Positions 16,354 to 25,260 of a DNA stretch of 48,260 nt are shown piece by piece. The notes under the pieces were generated by a model. It did no database searches, was not told the origin of the DNA, and saw nothing but the letters and a program-made list of their open reading frames with translations. The position numbers and the translations under genes are program-made. The stretch is taken from assembly GCF_900113175.1 (NCBI RefSeq), contig NZ_FOOK01000027.1:1-48260 (forward strand), in the 5' to 3' direction. The DNA comes from Planifilum fulgidum. Lineage in GTDB: Bacteria; Bacillota; Bacilli; Thermoactinomycetales; DSM-44946. Each line of letters opens with the position of its first letter. Positions within the stretch are counted from its first letter, which is position 1.

Positions 16354-17453
16354 GGGCAATCCTGTGGGCCGAGTTCCGCCAGGTGCTGAGGCGGCCGACC
16401 ATGTACCTGTTGATGCTCCTTCTGACCGTGCTCTTTGCCGCCACGTTCGGCCAAAAGGTGACACAGGACTGGACGATCCCCGTCTTCAGCGAAGAAATGG
16501 ACCAGGGAGAAGTGGACCGGCTGGTGGAGCGATTGAACGGATACAAACCCGATTCCTTCGAAGCGGTGGAAGCCGACGAGGCCCTGCGGAAAATCGACGC
16601 CGGTGAATCGGTCATCGCCCTGGAACTGACCGAAGCGGGCTACCGTCTCCTGGCACCCCACCGGGCGATGGATGTGTCGGTGGTGGAACAGCTGGTGCGC
16701 GGAACGCTGGAACAGCAGAGGTGGATCAAACGCGCTGCCGAACAGCTGAATCAACCGCCGGAGAAAGTGGAAAAAGAGGTGGCGGAATATCTGAAGCAAC
16801 CTCCCCTGATGCTGTCGGTCACCACCTTCCGCACCGAAGGAGGCTTCCGCTATGATGCGCAGGCCCAAGCCGTCTTCGGCATGACACTGTTTTACGCCAT
16901 CTACACCATCACCTACACCGTCGGCCGCATTCTGCAGCGGAAAAAGGAGGGGATCTGGGACCGGATGATCATCACGCCGGTCAGCAGGGCGCGGATCTTT
17001 TTCGCCTATCTCCTCTTCGGTTTCCTGCTGGGATACGGACAGATCGCGCTCATCTTCACCCTGTTCCGGACCGCGTTTCGCATGGATTTCGGCGGATCCT
17101 TCGGCATGGTGCTCCTGCTGTGCATCCCCTACGTCTTCGTCACCATCGCCCTGGGCATCTGCCTGTGCGCCTTCATCCGTTCCCCTCAACATCTGGATGC
17201 CGCCGTCCCCCTGCTGGCGATCAGTTCCGCCATGGTGGGAGGAGCCTTCTGGCCCATCGAGATCGTCTCCAACGACGTCCTGCTGTTTCTCTCCAAGCTG
17301 GTGCCCATCACCTATGCGATGGAGATGCTGAAGGGCGTCGCCGTCTACGGCTGGGGATGGCGGGAGGTGGCGGAACCGATGACGATGCTTGTCGCCATGG
17401 GCGTGATTCTGATGGGCATCGGGATCCACGTCATGGAAAAGCGGCACGAATGA
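16350..17453 (+). CDS. ABC-2 type permease, second of a pair
   Basis: A 367-residue partner of the preceding permease with the same plan: an N-terminal helix (YLLMLLLTVLFAATFGQKV), an extracytoplasmic region to about residue 165, then six helices including FGMTLFYAIYTITYTVG and AFIRSPQHLDAAVPLLAISS near the C terminus. The motif RKKEGIWDRMIITPVSR after the second helix is the cytoplasmic coupling segment that contacts the ATPase in this family. The ATG overlaps the previous stop (ATGA), which suggests coupled translation and a heterodimeric channel. Confidence 0.9.
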   Translation: MRAILWAEFRQVLRRPTMYLLMLLLTVLFAATFGQKVTQDWTIPVFSEEMDQGEVDRLVERLNGYKPDSFEAVEADEALRKIDAGESVIALELTEAGYRLLAPHRAMDVSVVEQLVRGTLEQQRWIKRAAEQLNQPPEKVEKEVAEYLKQPPLMLSVTTFRTEGGFRYDAQAQAVFGMTLFYAIYTITYTVGRILQRKKEGIWDRMIITPVSRARIFFAYLLFGFLLGYGQIALIFTLFRTAFRMDFGGSFGMVLLLCIPYVFVTIALGICLCAFIRSPQHLDAAVPLLAISSAMVGGAFWPIEIVSNDVLLFLSKLVPITYAMEMLKGVAVYGWGWREVAEPMTMLVAMGVILMGIGIHVMEKRHE

Positions 17454-17604
17454 TCCGACCGCAGCGGCCTTCTCCCGGGTTGACCAAGCGCCCCGTTCCA
17501 TGTATCGTAGACACCAGCGGCCGCGAACCTTCTCCGACGGGCAGGAAAAGCCCCTTTCCGGAGAGGCGCCGGGGCAGGCCGCCTTCCCCAAGGAGGTGGT
17601 TCTC

Positions 17605-19326
17605 ATGTCCTTCGACGGATTGGTCACCCGCGCCGTGGTGCACGAACTGCAAGACGCCCTGGCGGGCGGCCGGGTGACGAAAATTTACCAACCCGGTGAA
17701 TATGAACTTCTCTTCCATATACGTTCCCAGGGGGAAACCCATCGGCTGATCCTGTCCGCCCATCCGGCCTACCCCCGCTTTCACCTGACCCGGGAGCGGA
17801 CAGACAATCCCAAGGAGCCGCCCATGTTCTGCATGCTTCTCCGCAAACACCTGGAGGGAGGCATCGTCCACCGGGTGAAGCAGGTGGAGATGGACCGGAT
17901 CGTCCATGTGGACATCCGCACCCGGAACGAGCTGGGGGATGAGGTGATCCGGCGTCTGGTGGTGGAAATCATGGGCCGCCACAGCAATGTGATCCTGATC
18001 GATCCCGAGACGGAAACCATCTTCGACGCCGTCCGCCGCGTCACCCCGGCCGTCAGCCAGTACCGCCAGGTGGTGCCCGGCGCCCGGTACCGGAGGCCTC
18101 CCGAACAGAACAAGCGGCATCCGCTCTCCATCGACCGTCAAACCTTTTTCAAATCCCTCGACTTTAACCGGGGCCGCATGGACAAACAGCTGGTGGAACG
18201 CTTCGCCGGCCTCGGCCCCCTCGTCGCCCGGGAAATCGTCCACCGGGCCGGGATCGGGAGCCGCGAGCGATTGTGGGAAGCCTTTTCCGAGGTCATGTCC
18301 GACATCCAAAACCACCGCTATCACCCCAACCGGGTGGTTCAAGGGGGAAAAACCCACTTTTCCGTAGTGGATCTCACTCACCTGGAGGGGCAAAGAACCT
18401 CCTTCCCCTCCGTCAGCGGGTGCCTGGAAGCGGTCTTCGCCGGAAGGGCGGAACAGGACCGGGTGCGGCAGCAGGCCCAGGATTTGATCCGCAAATTGAA
18501 AAACGAGATCGCAAAAAACGAAAAGAAATTGGAGGTCCTAAAAAGAGAGGCGCATGAAGCCGAAAAGGCGGACACCTACCGGATCTGGGGGGAACTGCTC
18601 ACCGCTTACATGCACGAGGTGAAAAGCGGGGCCGACGCGGTGACGGTCACCAATTACTACGAACCGGACGCTCCCCCGGTCACCATTCCCCTGGAACCCC
18701 ATCTGTCCCCTTCGGAGAACGCCCAGCGCTTTTTCAAGAAATACAACAAGCTGAAGGCGGCGCAAAAATGGAGCGAAGAGCAGATCGCCAAGGCCCGCTC
18801 CGACATCCAATACCTGGAGTCCGTCCTCGCTTCCCTGGAAAACGCCTCGCCTTCGGAAGTGGCGCAGATCCGGGAGGAACTGGAGGAAGAGGGATGGCTT
18901 CGCCCCTCCCCCGCCGCGCCCCGCAAAAAGAAAAAGGAGCCCCCCAAGCCGGCGGCTTTTCGCTCATCGGAGGGCATCCCCATCCTGGTCGGCAAAAACA
19001 ACAAACAAAACGATTACCTGACCCATCGGTTGGCTTCCTCCACCGACACCTGGCTTCACACCAAGGAGATTCCCGGTTCCCACGTGGTCATCCGCTCCCG
19101 CCGCTTCGGCGAGGCCACCCTCAGGGAAGCGGCCATCCTGGCGGCCTATTTCAGCAGGGCGCGTAATTCCAGTCAGGTCCCGGTGGACTACACCCTGGTC
19201 AAACATGTGCGGAAACCCGCAGGGGCCCGTCCCGGATTTGTCATCTACGACCATCAGAAAACGCTGTACGTCACTCCGGACGAAGATACCGTGCGGAAGC
19301 TGGAGGAAACGCGCGAAAGAGAATAG
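17605..19326 (+). CDS. rqcH: Ribosome quality control protein RqcH (NFACT)
   Basis: Binds obstructed 50S subunits carrying peptidyl-tRNA and recruits tRNA-Ala to add alanine tails that mark stalled nascent chains for degradation. The 573 residues follow the NFACT plan: NFACT-N (1-170; MSFDGLVTRAVVHELQ, the MDRIVHVDI segment), helix-hairpin region and long coiled coil (about 285-450, with QAQDLIRKLKNEIAKNEKKL), and NFACT-R from 455 (GIPILVGKNNKQNDYLTHRL, WLHTKEIPGSHVVIR). ATG 17605 with AGGAGG nine bases upstream is chosen over upstream in-frame starts. Also known as FbpA/YloA. Confidence 0.95.
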   Translation: MSFDGLVTRAVVHELQDALAGGRVTKIYQPGEYELLFHIRSQGETHRLILSAHPAYPRFHLTRERTDNPKEPPMFCMLLRKHLEGGIVHRVKQVEMDRIVHVDIRTRNELGDEVIRRLVVEIMGRHSNVILIDPETETIFDAVRRVTPAVSQYRQVVPGARYRRPPEQNKRHPLSIDRQTFFKSLDFNRGRMDKQLVERFAGLGPLVAREIVHRAGIGSRERLWEAFSEVMSDIQNHRYHPNRVVQGGKTHFSVVDLTHLEGQRTSFPSVSGCLEAVFAGRAEQDRVRQQAQDLIRKLKNEIAKNEKKLEVLKREAHEAEKADTYRIWGELLTAYMHEVKSGADAVTVTNYYEPDAPPVTIPLEPHLSPSENAQRFFKKYNKLKAAQKWSEEQIAKARSDIQYLESVLASLENASPSEVAQIREELEEEGWLRPSPAAPRKKKKEPPKPAAFRSSEGIPILVGKNNKQNDYLTHRLASSTDTWLHTKEIPGSHVVIRSRRFGEATLREAAILAAYFSRARNSSQVPVDYTLVKHVRKPAGARPGFVIYDHQKTLYVTPDEDTVRKLEETRERE

Positions 19327-19343
19327 GCAAGCACCAAAATTCG

Positions 19344-19375
19344 GCCGGGAGCAAGCTCCCGGCGGTTTGATTTTC
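19344..19375 (+). terminator. Terminator after rqcH
   Basis: GCCGGGAGC and GCTCCCGGC form a nine-bp stem with a tiny loop, followed by the T-rich GGTTTGATTTTC. Confidence 0.7.
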
Positions 19376-19544
19376 GATCAAAGCGGTCACGTGAAAAATC
19401 GCTTGCTTCCGGTCAAAAACCGTTGAAGCGCGGCCCCGAAACCGATGAGCCAAAAGGCGGAAGAAGGATCCCGGGGAACAGAGTGCGCGCGCTCGCCAAA
19501 TTCCCTGCTTCGGCGGACGCTTTCCGCGGGACCGTGTGCCGGTC

Positions 19545-20096
19545 CTACGCCCTCAACCGGTCCAGCGCCCCTTCATAGGCCCGGTAGGTTTCCTCGTTAA
19601 ACAGCACGAACCGGATTTCCCGAAGGGTATGCTCCTCCTCTTCCAAAAACCGCTTGACCTCCGACAAGGCGACCGGAGCCGCCTTTTCCACCGGATATCC
19701 GTAGGCGCCGGTGCTGATCGACGGAAAGGCGACGGTTTTCAGCCGCCGTTCCGCCGCCCGTTTCAGGCTGTTGCGGTATGCGCTGCGGAGCAGTTCCTCC
19801 TCCCCCTTTCCGCCGCCCTGCCACACCGGACCGACCGCATGGATGACGTAACGCGCCTTCAGTTTTCCCGCTCCGGTCACCACCGCTTCGCCGGTGGGAC
19901 ACCCCCCTTCCCGGGCGCGGATTTGCCGGCACTCCTCCATGATTTCAGGGCCGCCCGCCCGATGGATCGCTCCATCCACCCCGCCCCCTCCCAACAGCCC
20001 CGAGTTGGCGGCGTTGACGATCGCATCCACCTCTTCCTTCGTGATGTCTCCCTGCTTCAGCCGGATCTCGGCCTCACCGATTTGAATCCCTTTCAT
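19545..20096 (-). CDS. Macrodomain protein (ADP-ribose hydrolase type)
   Basis: A single macrodomain of 183 residues, the size of YmdB/MacroD-type enzymes that remove O-acetyl groups or mono-ADP-ribose. Motifs: QGDITKEEVDAIVNAANSGL with the N of VNAAN, then GGGGVDGAIHRAGG (the ADP-ribose loop), GEAVVTGAGKL, YVIHAVGP and ISTGAYGYPVEKAA. The frame extends to 20162, but ATG 20096 follows AGGAGC by nine bases and begins at the usual place. It stands alone on the minus strand between rqcH and the OPT transporter, so the context gives no clue to its target. Confidence 0.92.
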   Translation of the reverse strand: MKGIQIGEAEIRLKQGDITKEEVDAIVNAANSGLLGGGGVDGAIHRAGGPEIMEECRQIRAREGGCPTGEAVVTGAGKLKARYVIHAVGPVWQGGGKGEEELLRSAYRNSLKRAAERRLKTVAFPSISTGAYGYPVEKAAPVALSEVKRFLEEEEHTLREIRFVLFNEETYRAYEGALDRLRA

Positions 20097-20228
20097 CCCG
20101 GTACCGCTCCTTTCCCTTGACGTTTTCTTATCATTCATTCCCGGAAACCGGCGGACAAACACGACACATCCCTTTGTTCAATGTCCAGTTATTTAAATCT
20201 GTTATATAAATTATGGGAAATTATTCAT

Positions 20229-20257
20229 TTGTTCCTCCTTCGGCAGTCCTTTAGAAT
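20229..20257 (+). promoter_or_regulatory. Candidate promoter of the OPT transporter gene
   Basis: TTGTTC (20229-20234) and TAGAAT (20252-20257) are 17 bases apart. A leader of about 200 bases would follow, AT-rich at first and then with a GC-rich hairpin-forming part (GCGCC-TGAA-GGCGC at about 20396-20409). No known riboswitch motif is evident. Confidence 0.4.
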
Positions 20258-20468
20258 AGTATTATAAGATACGGAAAAACAACCAACGAAAGATTCAAAA
20301 AAATCCTTGTCCTGTTTGTGATTGCATCTAAAATATTTAAAAAGTTTTTTCTGATTATGAAAATCCTTTTTCTTGGTCGGCGGAGGTTGCCGCAGCGCCT
20401 GAAGGCGCCGCGGTCGGCCTTCCCCTTTCGTGTTGTTTTTCCGGACTCTTGAAAGAAGGGAGAAGACG

Positions 20469-22373
20469 ATGAAGAAGGAATCCGACCCTCGAAACACGGA
20501 ATTCGTCCCCTATGTATCCCCTGACAAATCATTGCCTGAACTGACCCTCTTGGCCTGCGGCCTGGGGATTCTGCTGGCGATCGTGTTCGGCGCCGCGAAT
20601 GCCTATCTCGGCCTGAAAATCGGGATGACGGTGTCGGCATCGATCCCCGCCGCGGTGATCTCGATGGGAATCCTGCGGGGGCTTTTCCGCCGGAATTCCA
20701 TCCTGGAAAACAACATCGTGCAGACCATGACCACCGCCGGGGAGGCGATCGGAGCGGGAGCCGTGTTCACCCTGCCCGCCCTTTTCCTCTGGGACCTTTC
20801 CCCCAGTCAGGCGATGATCGTCTTCATCGTCCTGACGGGCGGATTTCTGGGCGTGTTCATGATGGTGCCCCTCCGCCGCCTGTTGATCGTGAACGAACAT
20901 CACACCCTGCCTTATCCCGAGGGAACGGCCTGCGCCGAAGTGCTGAAAACCGGGGATACGGGAGGAAGGAATGCCCGCCTGGTGGCCGGCGGCTTCCTGG
21001 CGGGAGGGCTGGTGAAGGCCCTGGGCGACGGGTTCAAGCTGTTCAAAACGGAAGTGGAAACCCAGATCGCCAACTTTAAAAACGCCGTGATCGGGATCGA
21101 CATCTATCCGGCCCTCTTGGGAGTCGGTTACATCATCGGTCCCCGCATCGCGGGACAGATGCTGGCGGGCGGATTGCTCGGCTGGCTGGTTCTCATCCCG
21201 ATGATCAGCTTTTTCGGCGCCGGGTCGAAAGAGACGATTTTCCCCGCTGAAGCCCCCATCGCCGAATTGGATGCCTGGGGCATCTGGCAGGGATACATCA
21301 CCTACATCGGAGCCGGTGCCGTGGCGATGGCGGGCCTGATCACCATGGTGAAAACGCTGCCCACCCTGATCCGCTCCATCCGGGACACCGCCCGGAGCGC
21401 CCGGGAATACCGTCTGAGCGGACAAGCCCTGGCTCGGACCGATCAGGATATCCCCCTGAAGTGGGTGGGACTGGGCACATTGGTCGTCGTCATCGTTTTG
21501 GCCTTCGCCCCCGTCACCAACGTGGGCATCCTCGGCGCCCTGTCCATCGCCGTTTTCGGTTTCCTGTTCGTGGCCGTCGCCTCCCGCATCGTCGGGATCG
21601 TCGGAAGTTCCTCCTCGCCGGTTTCGGGCATGACGATCGCCACCATCCTGATCGTCACCTTCCTGTTTAAGATCTCCGGCATGAGCGGGGTCGAAGGCAT
21701 GGTGGCCGCCCTGACGGTGGGGGCCGTGGTTTGCACCGCCCTGGCCGTGGCCGGGGACATCTCCCAGGATCTGAAGACGGGATATCTCGTCGGCGGAACG
21801 CCCTGGAAACAGCAGCTGGCCATGATGATCGGCGTCGTCGCCTCCGGCCTCGTGATCGGTGCGGTCCTGGTCATCCTGGATCAGGCCTACGAAATGGGTT
21901 CCAAGGAGCTTCTCGCACCGAAGGCGGTCCTGATGAAAACCATCATCGAGGGCATGATGCAGGGCAGCATGGCCTGGGATCTGATCTTCCTCGGCGCGGC
22001 CATCGCCGTCGTCATCGAATTTTTGGGGCTCAATTCCCTGGTGGTGGCCGTCGGCGTCTACCTGCCGGTCCACGTGAGCACCCCGATCATCATCGGCGGT
22101 GCGGTCCGCTGGCTGATCGATTTCTTCACCAAGGACGAGGGGCTCAGGCGGCTCCGCAAAGACGCGGGCGTCCTCTTCGCCTCCGGGCTGATCGCCGGCG
22201 AATCCCTGATCGGCGTGGTGATCGCCATCCTGATCGTCGCCGGCGTGCCGATTCCGGAAAGTCCCGCCAGCGAAAAGGGATGGATCTCCTGTGCCATGTT
22301 CCTGGCCGTCACCTTGCTCCTGTGGTACATCGCCCGCCGGGCATCCTCCGACAAGGCGTCAAGCCGAAGCTGA
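20469..22373 (+). CDS. OPT-family oligopeptide transporter
   Basis: A 634-residue integral membrane protein with about 15-16 hydrophobic segments. Conserved features of prokaryotic OPT proteins are visible: NAYLGLKIGMTVSASIPAAV near residue 37-60, NNIVQTMTTAGEAIGAGAVF (85-110), LPYPEGTACAEVLK near 150 and a VVIEFLGLNSLVVAVGVYLP segment close to the C terminus. The family imports small peptides or metal-chelate complexes with protons; the substrate cannot be read here. ATG 20469 follows GAAGGGAG. The next gene begins 91 bases later on the same strand. Confidence 0.93.
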   Translation: MKKESDPRNTEFVPYVSPDKSLPELTLLACGLGILLAIVFGAANAYLGLKIGMTVSASIPAAVISMGILRGLFRRNSILENNIVQTMTTAGEAIGAGAVFTLPALFLWDLSPSQAMIVFIVLTGGFLGVFMMVPLRRLLIVNEHHTLPYPEGTACAEVLKTGDTGGRNARLVAGGFLAGGLVKALGDGFKLFKTEVETQIANFKNAVIGIDIYPALLGVGYIIGPRIAGQMLAGGLLGWLVLIPMISFFGAGSKETIFPAEAPIAELDAWGIWQGYITYIGAGAVAMAGLITMVKTLPTLIRSIRDTARSAREYRLSGQALARTDQDIPLKWVGLGTLVVVIVLAFAPVTNVGILGALSIAVFGFLFVAVASRIVGIVGSSSSPVSGMTIATILIVTFLFKISGMSGVEGMVAALTVGAVVCTALAVAGDISQDLKTGYLVGGTPWKQQLAMMIGVVASGLVIGAVLVILDQAYEMGSKELLAPKAVLMKTIIEGMMQGSMAWDLIFLGAAIAVVIEFLGLNSLVVAVGVYLPVHVSTPIIIGGAVRWLIDFFTKDEGLRRLRKDAGVLFASGLIAGESLIGVVIAILIVAGVPIPESPASEKGWISCAMFLAVTLLLWYIARRASSDKASSRS

Positions 22374-22464
22374 TTTCCGCCTTCGAATCGGGGAAAAACA
22401 AGGGAGAGGAGTTCCACGGACGGCTCCCCTCCCCTGCCCTTCACACAAACCCTTGATGGGGTGT

Positions 22465-22845
22465 ATGCCGGTGTTCAGCAGGAAAAAGCGAAAAAACATG
22501 CTCGTCCTGAAACCGATCCTCAGGGAGGGCTGTCTCCTGGAGCCGTCCCCCGGCGAGGAGGAGCGCCTCACCCTGGTGGTTCCTCGAACCGGATGGCTGG
22601 AACGCCTCTCCATCCGGTGGCTCGGCCAGCCGGAGGCGATCCGGGTCCGGTTGGATGAACTGGGCAGCTTCGTCCTGTCCCGTTGCGACGGAACCCGCAC
22701 CGTACAGGACCTGGCGGACGCCTTGGAGCAGGCTTTCGGCTCCGAGGCGGAACCGGTGCTGCCGAGACTGGTGCAGTTCCTCAAGATACTGGACGCCAAC
22801 GGGTGGATCAGGATGGTCCCTCCCGGGGGTGGCGGTTCCACATAG
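22465..22845 (+). CDS. PqqD-like peptide-binding protein
   Basis: A 126-residue protein whose C-terminal 75 residues match the PqqD/RRE fold: RVRLDELGSFVLSRCDGTRT, VQDLADALEQAFG and LVQFLKILDANGWI. PqqD domains bind leader peptides and present them to radical SAM or other modifying enzymes. The N-terminal half begins with a basic stretch (SRKKRKNM). No precursor peptide or modifying enzyme is adjacent, so it is either a stand-alone homologue, as found in several Bacilli, or works with distant partners. ATG 22465 is chosen; ATG 22456 and 22498 are alternatives with no better ribosome site. Confidence 0.75.
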   Translation: MPVFSRKKRKNMLVLKPILREGCLLEPSPGEEERLTLVVPRTGWLERLSIRWLGQPEAIRVRLDELGSFVLSRCDGTRTVQDLADALEQAFGSEAEPVLPRLVQFLKILDANGWIRMVPPGGGGST

Positions 22846-22858
22846 CGGCTATCTCTTG

Positions 22859-22889
22859 CCCCGGTGTTCCGGTTCACCGGGGTATTTTT
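22859..22889 (+). terminator. Terminator after the PqqD-like gene
   Basis: CCCCGGTG and CACCGGGG form an eight-bp stem with an eight-base loop, followed by TATTTTTG. Confidence 0.85.
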
Positions 22890-23669
22890 GCGGATTCCGC
22901 CATTTCCCCCGCGCTCCCTGTCGCCTGCGGCAAAAAGCTTGATGTGCCGTGTCGGTGAACATGGCGTGGAGCTCACAGCGGATCATCAAATAAAGCCATT
23001 TGCGCCGCACCGTTCCAGCCCGGAAAGCCCGACAGTTCCCTTTGCCCCGCTGCCGCTACACCCGGCGGAGGAATGCTTCGGCGCATCCTCCGCGCCGAAT
23101 GAGGCTTTCGGCTTTCGCCGGTTCCCTGACGCTTTCTGGGGTGATGAAGCAAACACATTTCATCCCACCCGCTTTCCTCCGAAAGCGATCACCTCAGAAA
23201 GGAGCCCAACGGCGCACTGGACAATCACAAACCCGTTGTCTTTCTCCCACAAGAAATACAGGCGATCCCGGGAACCAACACTTGGGCAAATCCGGAAGCA
23301 ATTCTCTCCACCGTCCGCGTTCCCCTGCAGATAAGAGCCATTTTCCCCACAAATGCCGGCCACCCAAAAAAACCCGCCGCCAGCAGGGCGCCGTAAATCA
23401 GTTGGCCTTCCGTCCCCGCAGGCCGTGAATCAAAAAGTAACCGAAAATCGACAGCAAGCCAAAAGAGAAGAAAGTTCCACGCTCACTTCCGAAAGCCCCT
23501 CCAAGGAGTTTTCAGGGGCATGAAACACCACCCACAAAAAGTTCCTCCATGCAGGCGTTCGACGCCCATCGGCTTTGCGAATCTCTCCCATGAAAATGTC
23601 CCCTTCGAAAAATGCCCGCGATAATCGATGCCATGAAGATCTCATCCCGCATACAGCCCCCGCCGGGAG
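22890..23669. other. Gene-free stretch
   Basis: About 780 bases with no reading frame of convincing composition or recognisable motif on either strand. If the decayed regulator to its right once had a kinase partner downstream on the minus strand, this is where its remains would be, but no kinase motif could be found. Confidence 0.6.
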
Positions 23670-24094
23670 ATGGAAGAAATCATCGAAAACAGCCCCATTC
23701 AGCCACACCTTGTGACCCGGCACACCGACTCCAGCGGCCCGCGCAGAAGGCGCTCATCTTCCGAATTCCCCTCCCCGCGACCTTTTCCGGTCCGGGTCCG
23801 CCGGAGCACCGCCCGGATCCGGGTCATCCCCTCCCAGCTCCAATCCCGGCAGCTTGTCCACTTCCTCCGACCTGGCCGTCAAAAAGAGGATCGGAACTTG
23901 GAGAAGCGGATCCGCCGGCACACATCGAGGCGCTCAATCCCCGGCAGCATCCAGTCGAGAAAGCCGCATCGATCCCGCCGAAGGGCTTCAATCCCTGGCG
24001 GAACTGAATTTCCGCGGGCCGCTTCCCCTTCCAGGCAGTTTGCCCATTCATCATCGACCACAAAAACGGGTCAAGCTTTCTTGTCCGCCTCCAT
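23670..24094 (-). pseudogene. Decayed OmpR-family response regulator
   Basis: Fragments of a receiver and winged-helix regulator lie in successive minus-strand frames. From ATG 24094: MEADKKA, an in-frame stop (24071-24073), then PVFVVDDEW with the acidic pair, then FLDWMLPGIERLDVCRRIR containing the phospho-acceptor D. After a frame change comes ILFLTARSEEVDKLPGLELG, then GGDD. A deletion removes the expected lysine region (YVTKPF), and RIRAVLRRTR follows. Near 23720 PGHKVWLNGAVFD matches the start of the DNA-binding domain, after which homology ends. Several frameshifts, one stop and a deletion make it non-functional. Confidence 0.75.
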
Positions 24095-24346
24095 CCCCTC
24101 TCCGCTTTGAGCCCTCCATCAAAAATATCCGGGAACAGGGCGAGGATCCTCCCCGTTTCTTCCAAAGAGGCAGGAAAATGGCGCACAAACCAAGAATCTT
24201 GATCCCAAACGCGCATCTCCTCCACACATCCCTTTGGAATCGGTTCCATCGCCGAAAGGGGACCGCGACACGCCGGTTGCATCATCCGGACAGGATAAAA
24301 GCGGCGCAGCCTTTCGGCGCACACTCCTCCGGGTAGGTGAACCCTG

Positions 24347-25156
24347 TTGTACGCCTTTGATCATCTTGTCCATCTCGTGCGCGACCCGAAAAAAGCGATG
24401 CAAACCGCCCGGAAGTGCGGGATCCATGCGGTGGAAGGCGGCAGCCACCCCGATTGGGGAACCGCCAACACCCTCTGCTACTTCGACCTGAGCTACATTG
24501 AATATCTGGGCGTGGAAAATCCCGCGGTCGCCGAAAAAGCGAAGGGCAATTCCCTGGTGCGGCAAGCCCTGGAAGACTTGTCCCACGGGGAAGGGCCGGC
24601 GCGGATCGCCCTGCGGACGGACGATCTGGCGGAAGCAGCCCGCCTTCTTGAGAAACAGGGCTGGAAAACCTCCGGCCCCTTCCCCGGCAGCCGCACCCGT
24701 CCCGACGGCACCCTTCTCCGCTGGTCCCTGCTGTTTCCCGAAGGCCCGGACGATGAACTGCCTCCCCCTTTCCTGATCCGGTGGGAGCAATCCGACGAAG
24801 AGCGGCGAGAGGATCTCAGCCGGCGCAGCGCCATCGCGCCCCATCCGGCGGGAAATCTGCGGCTGAAGCACGTCGCCGTCGCCGTCCGGGACCTCGGCCG
24901 CGCGGCAAAATGGGAAAAGGGCTTCGATCTGAATCCCAAAAGGGAATATGTGGACAAAATCTTGAACGCGGTTTGCCGGGAACTGCAGCTTTCAGGGGGC
25001 AATCTGCTGTTCTGCGCCCCGATCGGGGAAGGGCCCGTGGCCAGGATCCTGGGATCCCGGGGAGAAAGGCCCTTTCTCGTTTCCCTTTCCGGGGCGGAAC
25101 GGGATGAGGATTGGAGCATCTTCGGGGGGATATACCGGTTTTCAAGGGAAAGCTGA
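24347..25156 (+). CDS. VOC-family (glyoxalase-like) protein
   Basis: A 269-residue protein of the vicinal-oxygen-chelate fold, glyoxalase-like subtype with two repeats. The first begins AFDHLVHLVRDPKKAMQTAR and includes GGSHPDWGTANTLCYFDLSYIEYL. The second begins LKHVAVAVRDLGRAAKWEKG near residue 176. Members bind a metal through His and Glu and act as lyases, dioxygenases or resistance proteins; the reaction here is unknown. The start is TTG 24347, six bases after AGGTGA. The flavoenzyme gene follows 104 bases downstream on the same strand and may be co-transcribed. Confidence 0.85.
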   Translation: MYAFDHLVHLVRDPKKAMQTARKCGIHAVEGGSHPDWGTANTLCYFDLSYIEYLGVENPAVAEKAKGNSLVRQALEDLSHGEGPARIALRTDDLAEAARLLEKQGWKTSGPFPGSRTRPDGTLLRWSLLFPEGPDDELPPPFLIRWEQSDEERREDLSRRSAIAPHPAGNLRLKHVAVAVRDLGRAAKWEKGFDLNPKREYVDKILNAVCRELQLSGGNLLFCAPIGEGPVARILGSRGERPFLVSLSGAERDEDWSIFGGIYRFSRES

Positions 25157-25260
25157 AGACCGGACTCCCCTTCCCTTCGTCCGGACCAACGTCTTTCCGC
25201 GGCACAGGGCCCGAGGTTTCAGCCCTTCGCCGGATTTTTCACGCGAAAGGATGATCCGAC

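Noticed and set aside
20300-20450. T-box leader upstream of the OPT gene
   Set aside because: The GCGCCGCGGTCGG stretch recalls a T-box core only loosely. The conserved TGGNACCGCG element and a specifier stem were not found.
22890-24346. CRISPR array or RNA gene in the gene-poor stretch
   Set aside because: No regular repeats and no tRNA-like or rRNA-like sequence were found. Only regulator remnants are visible.
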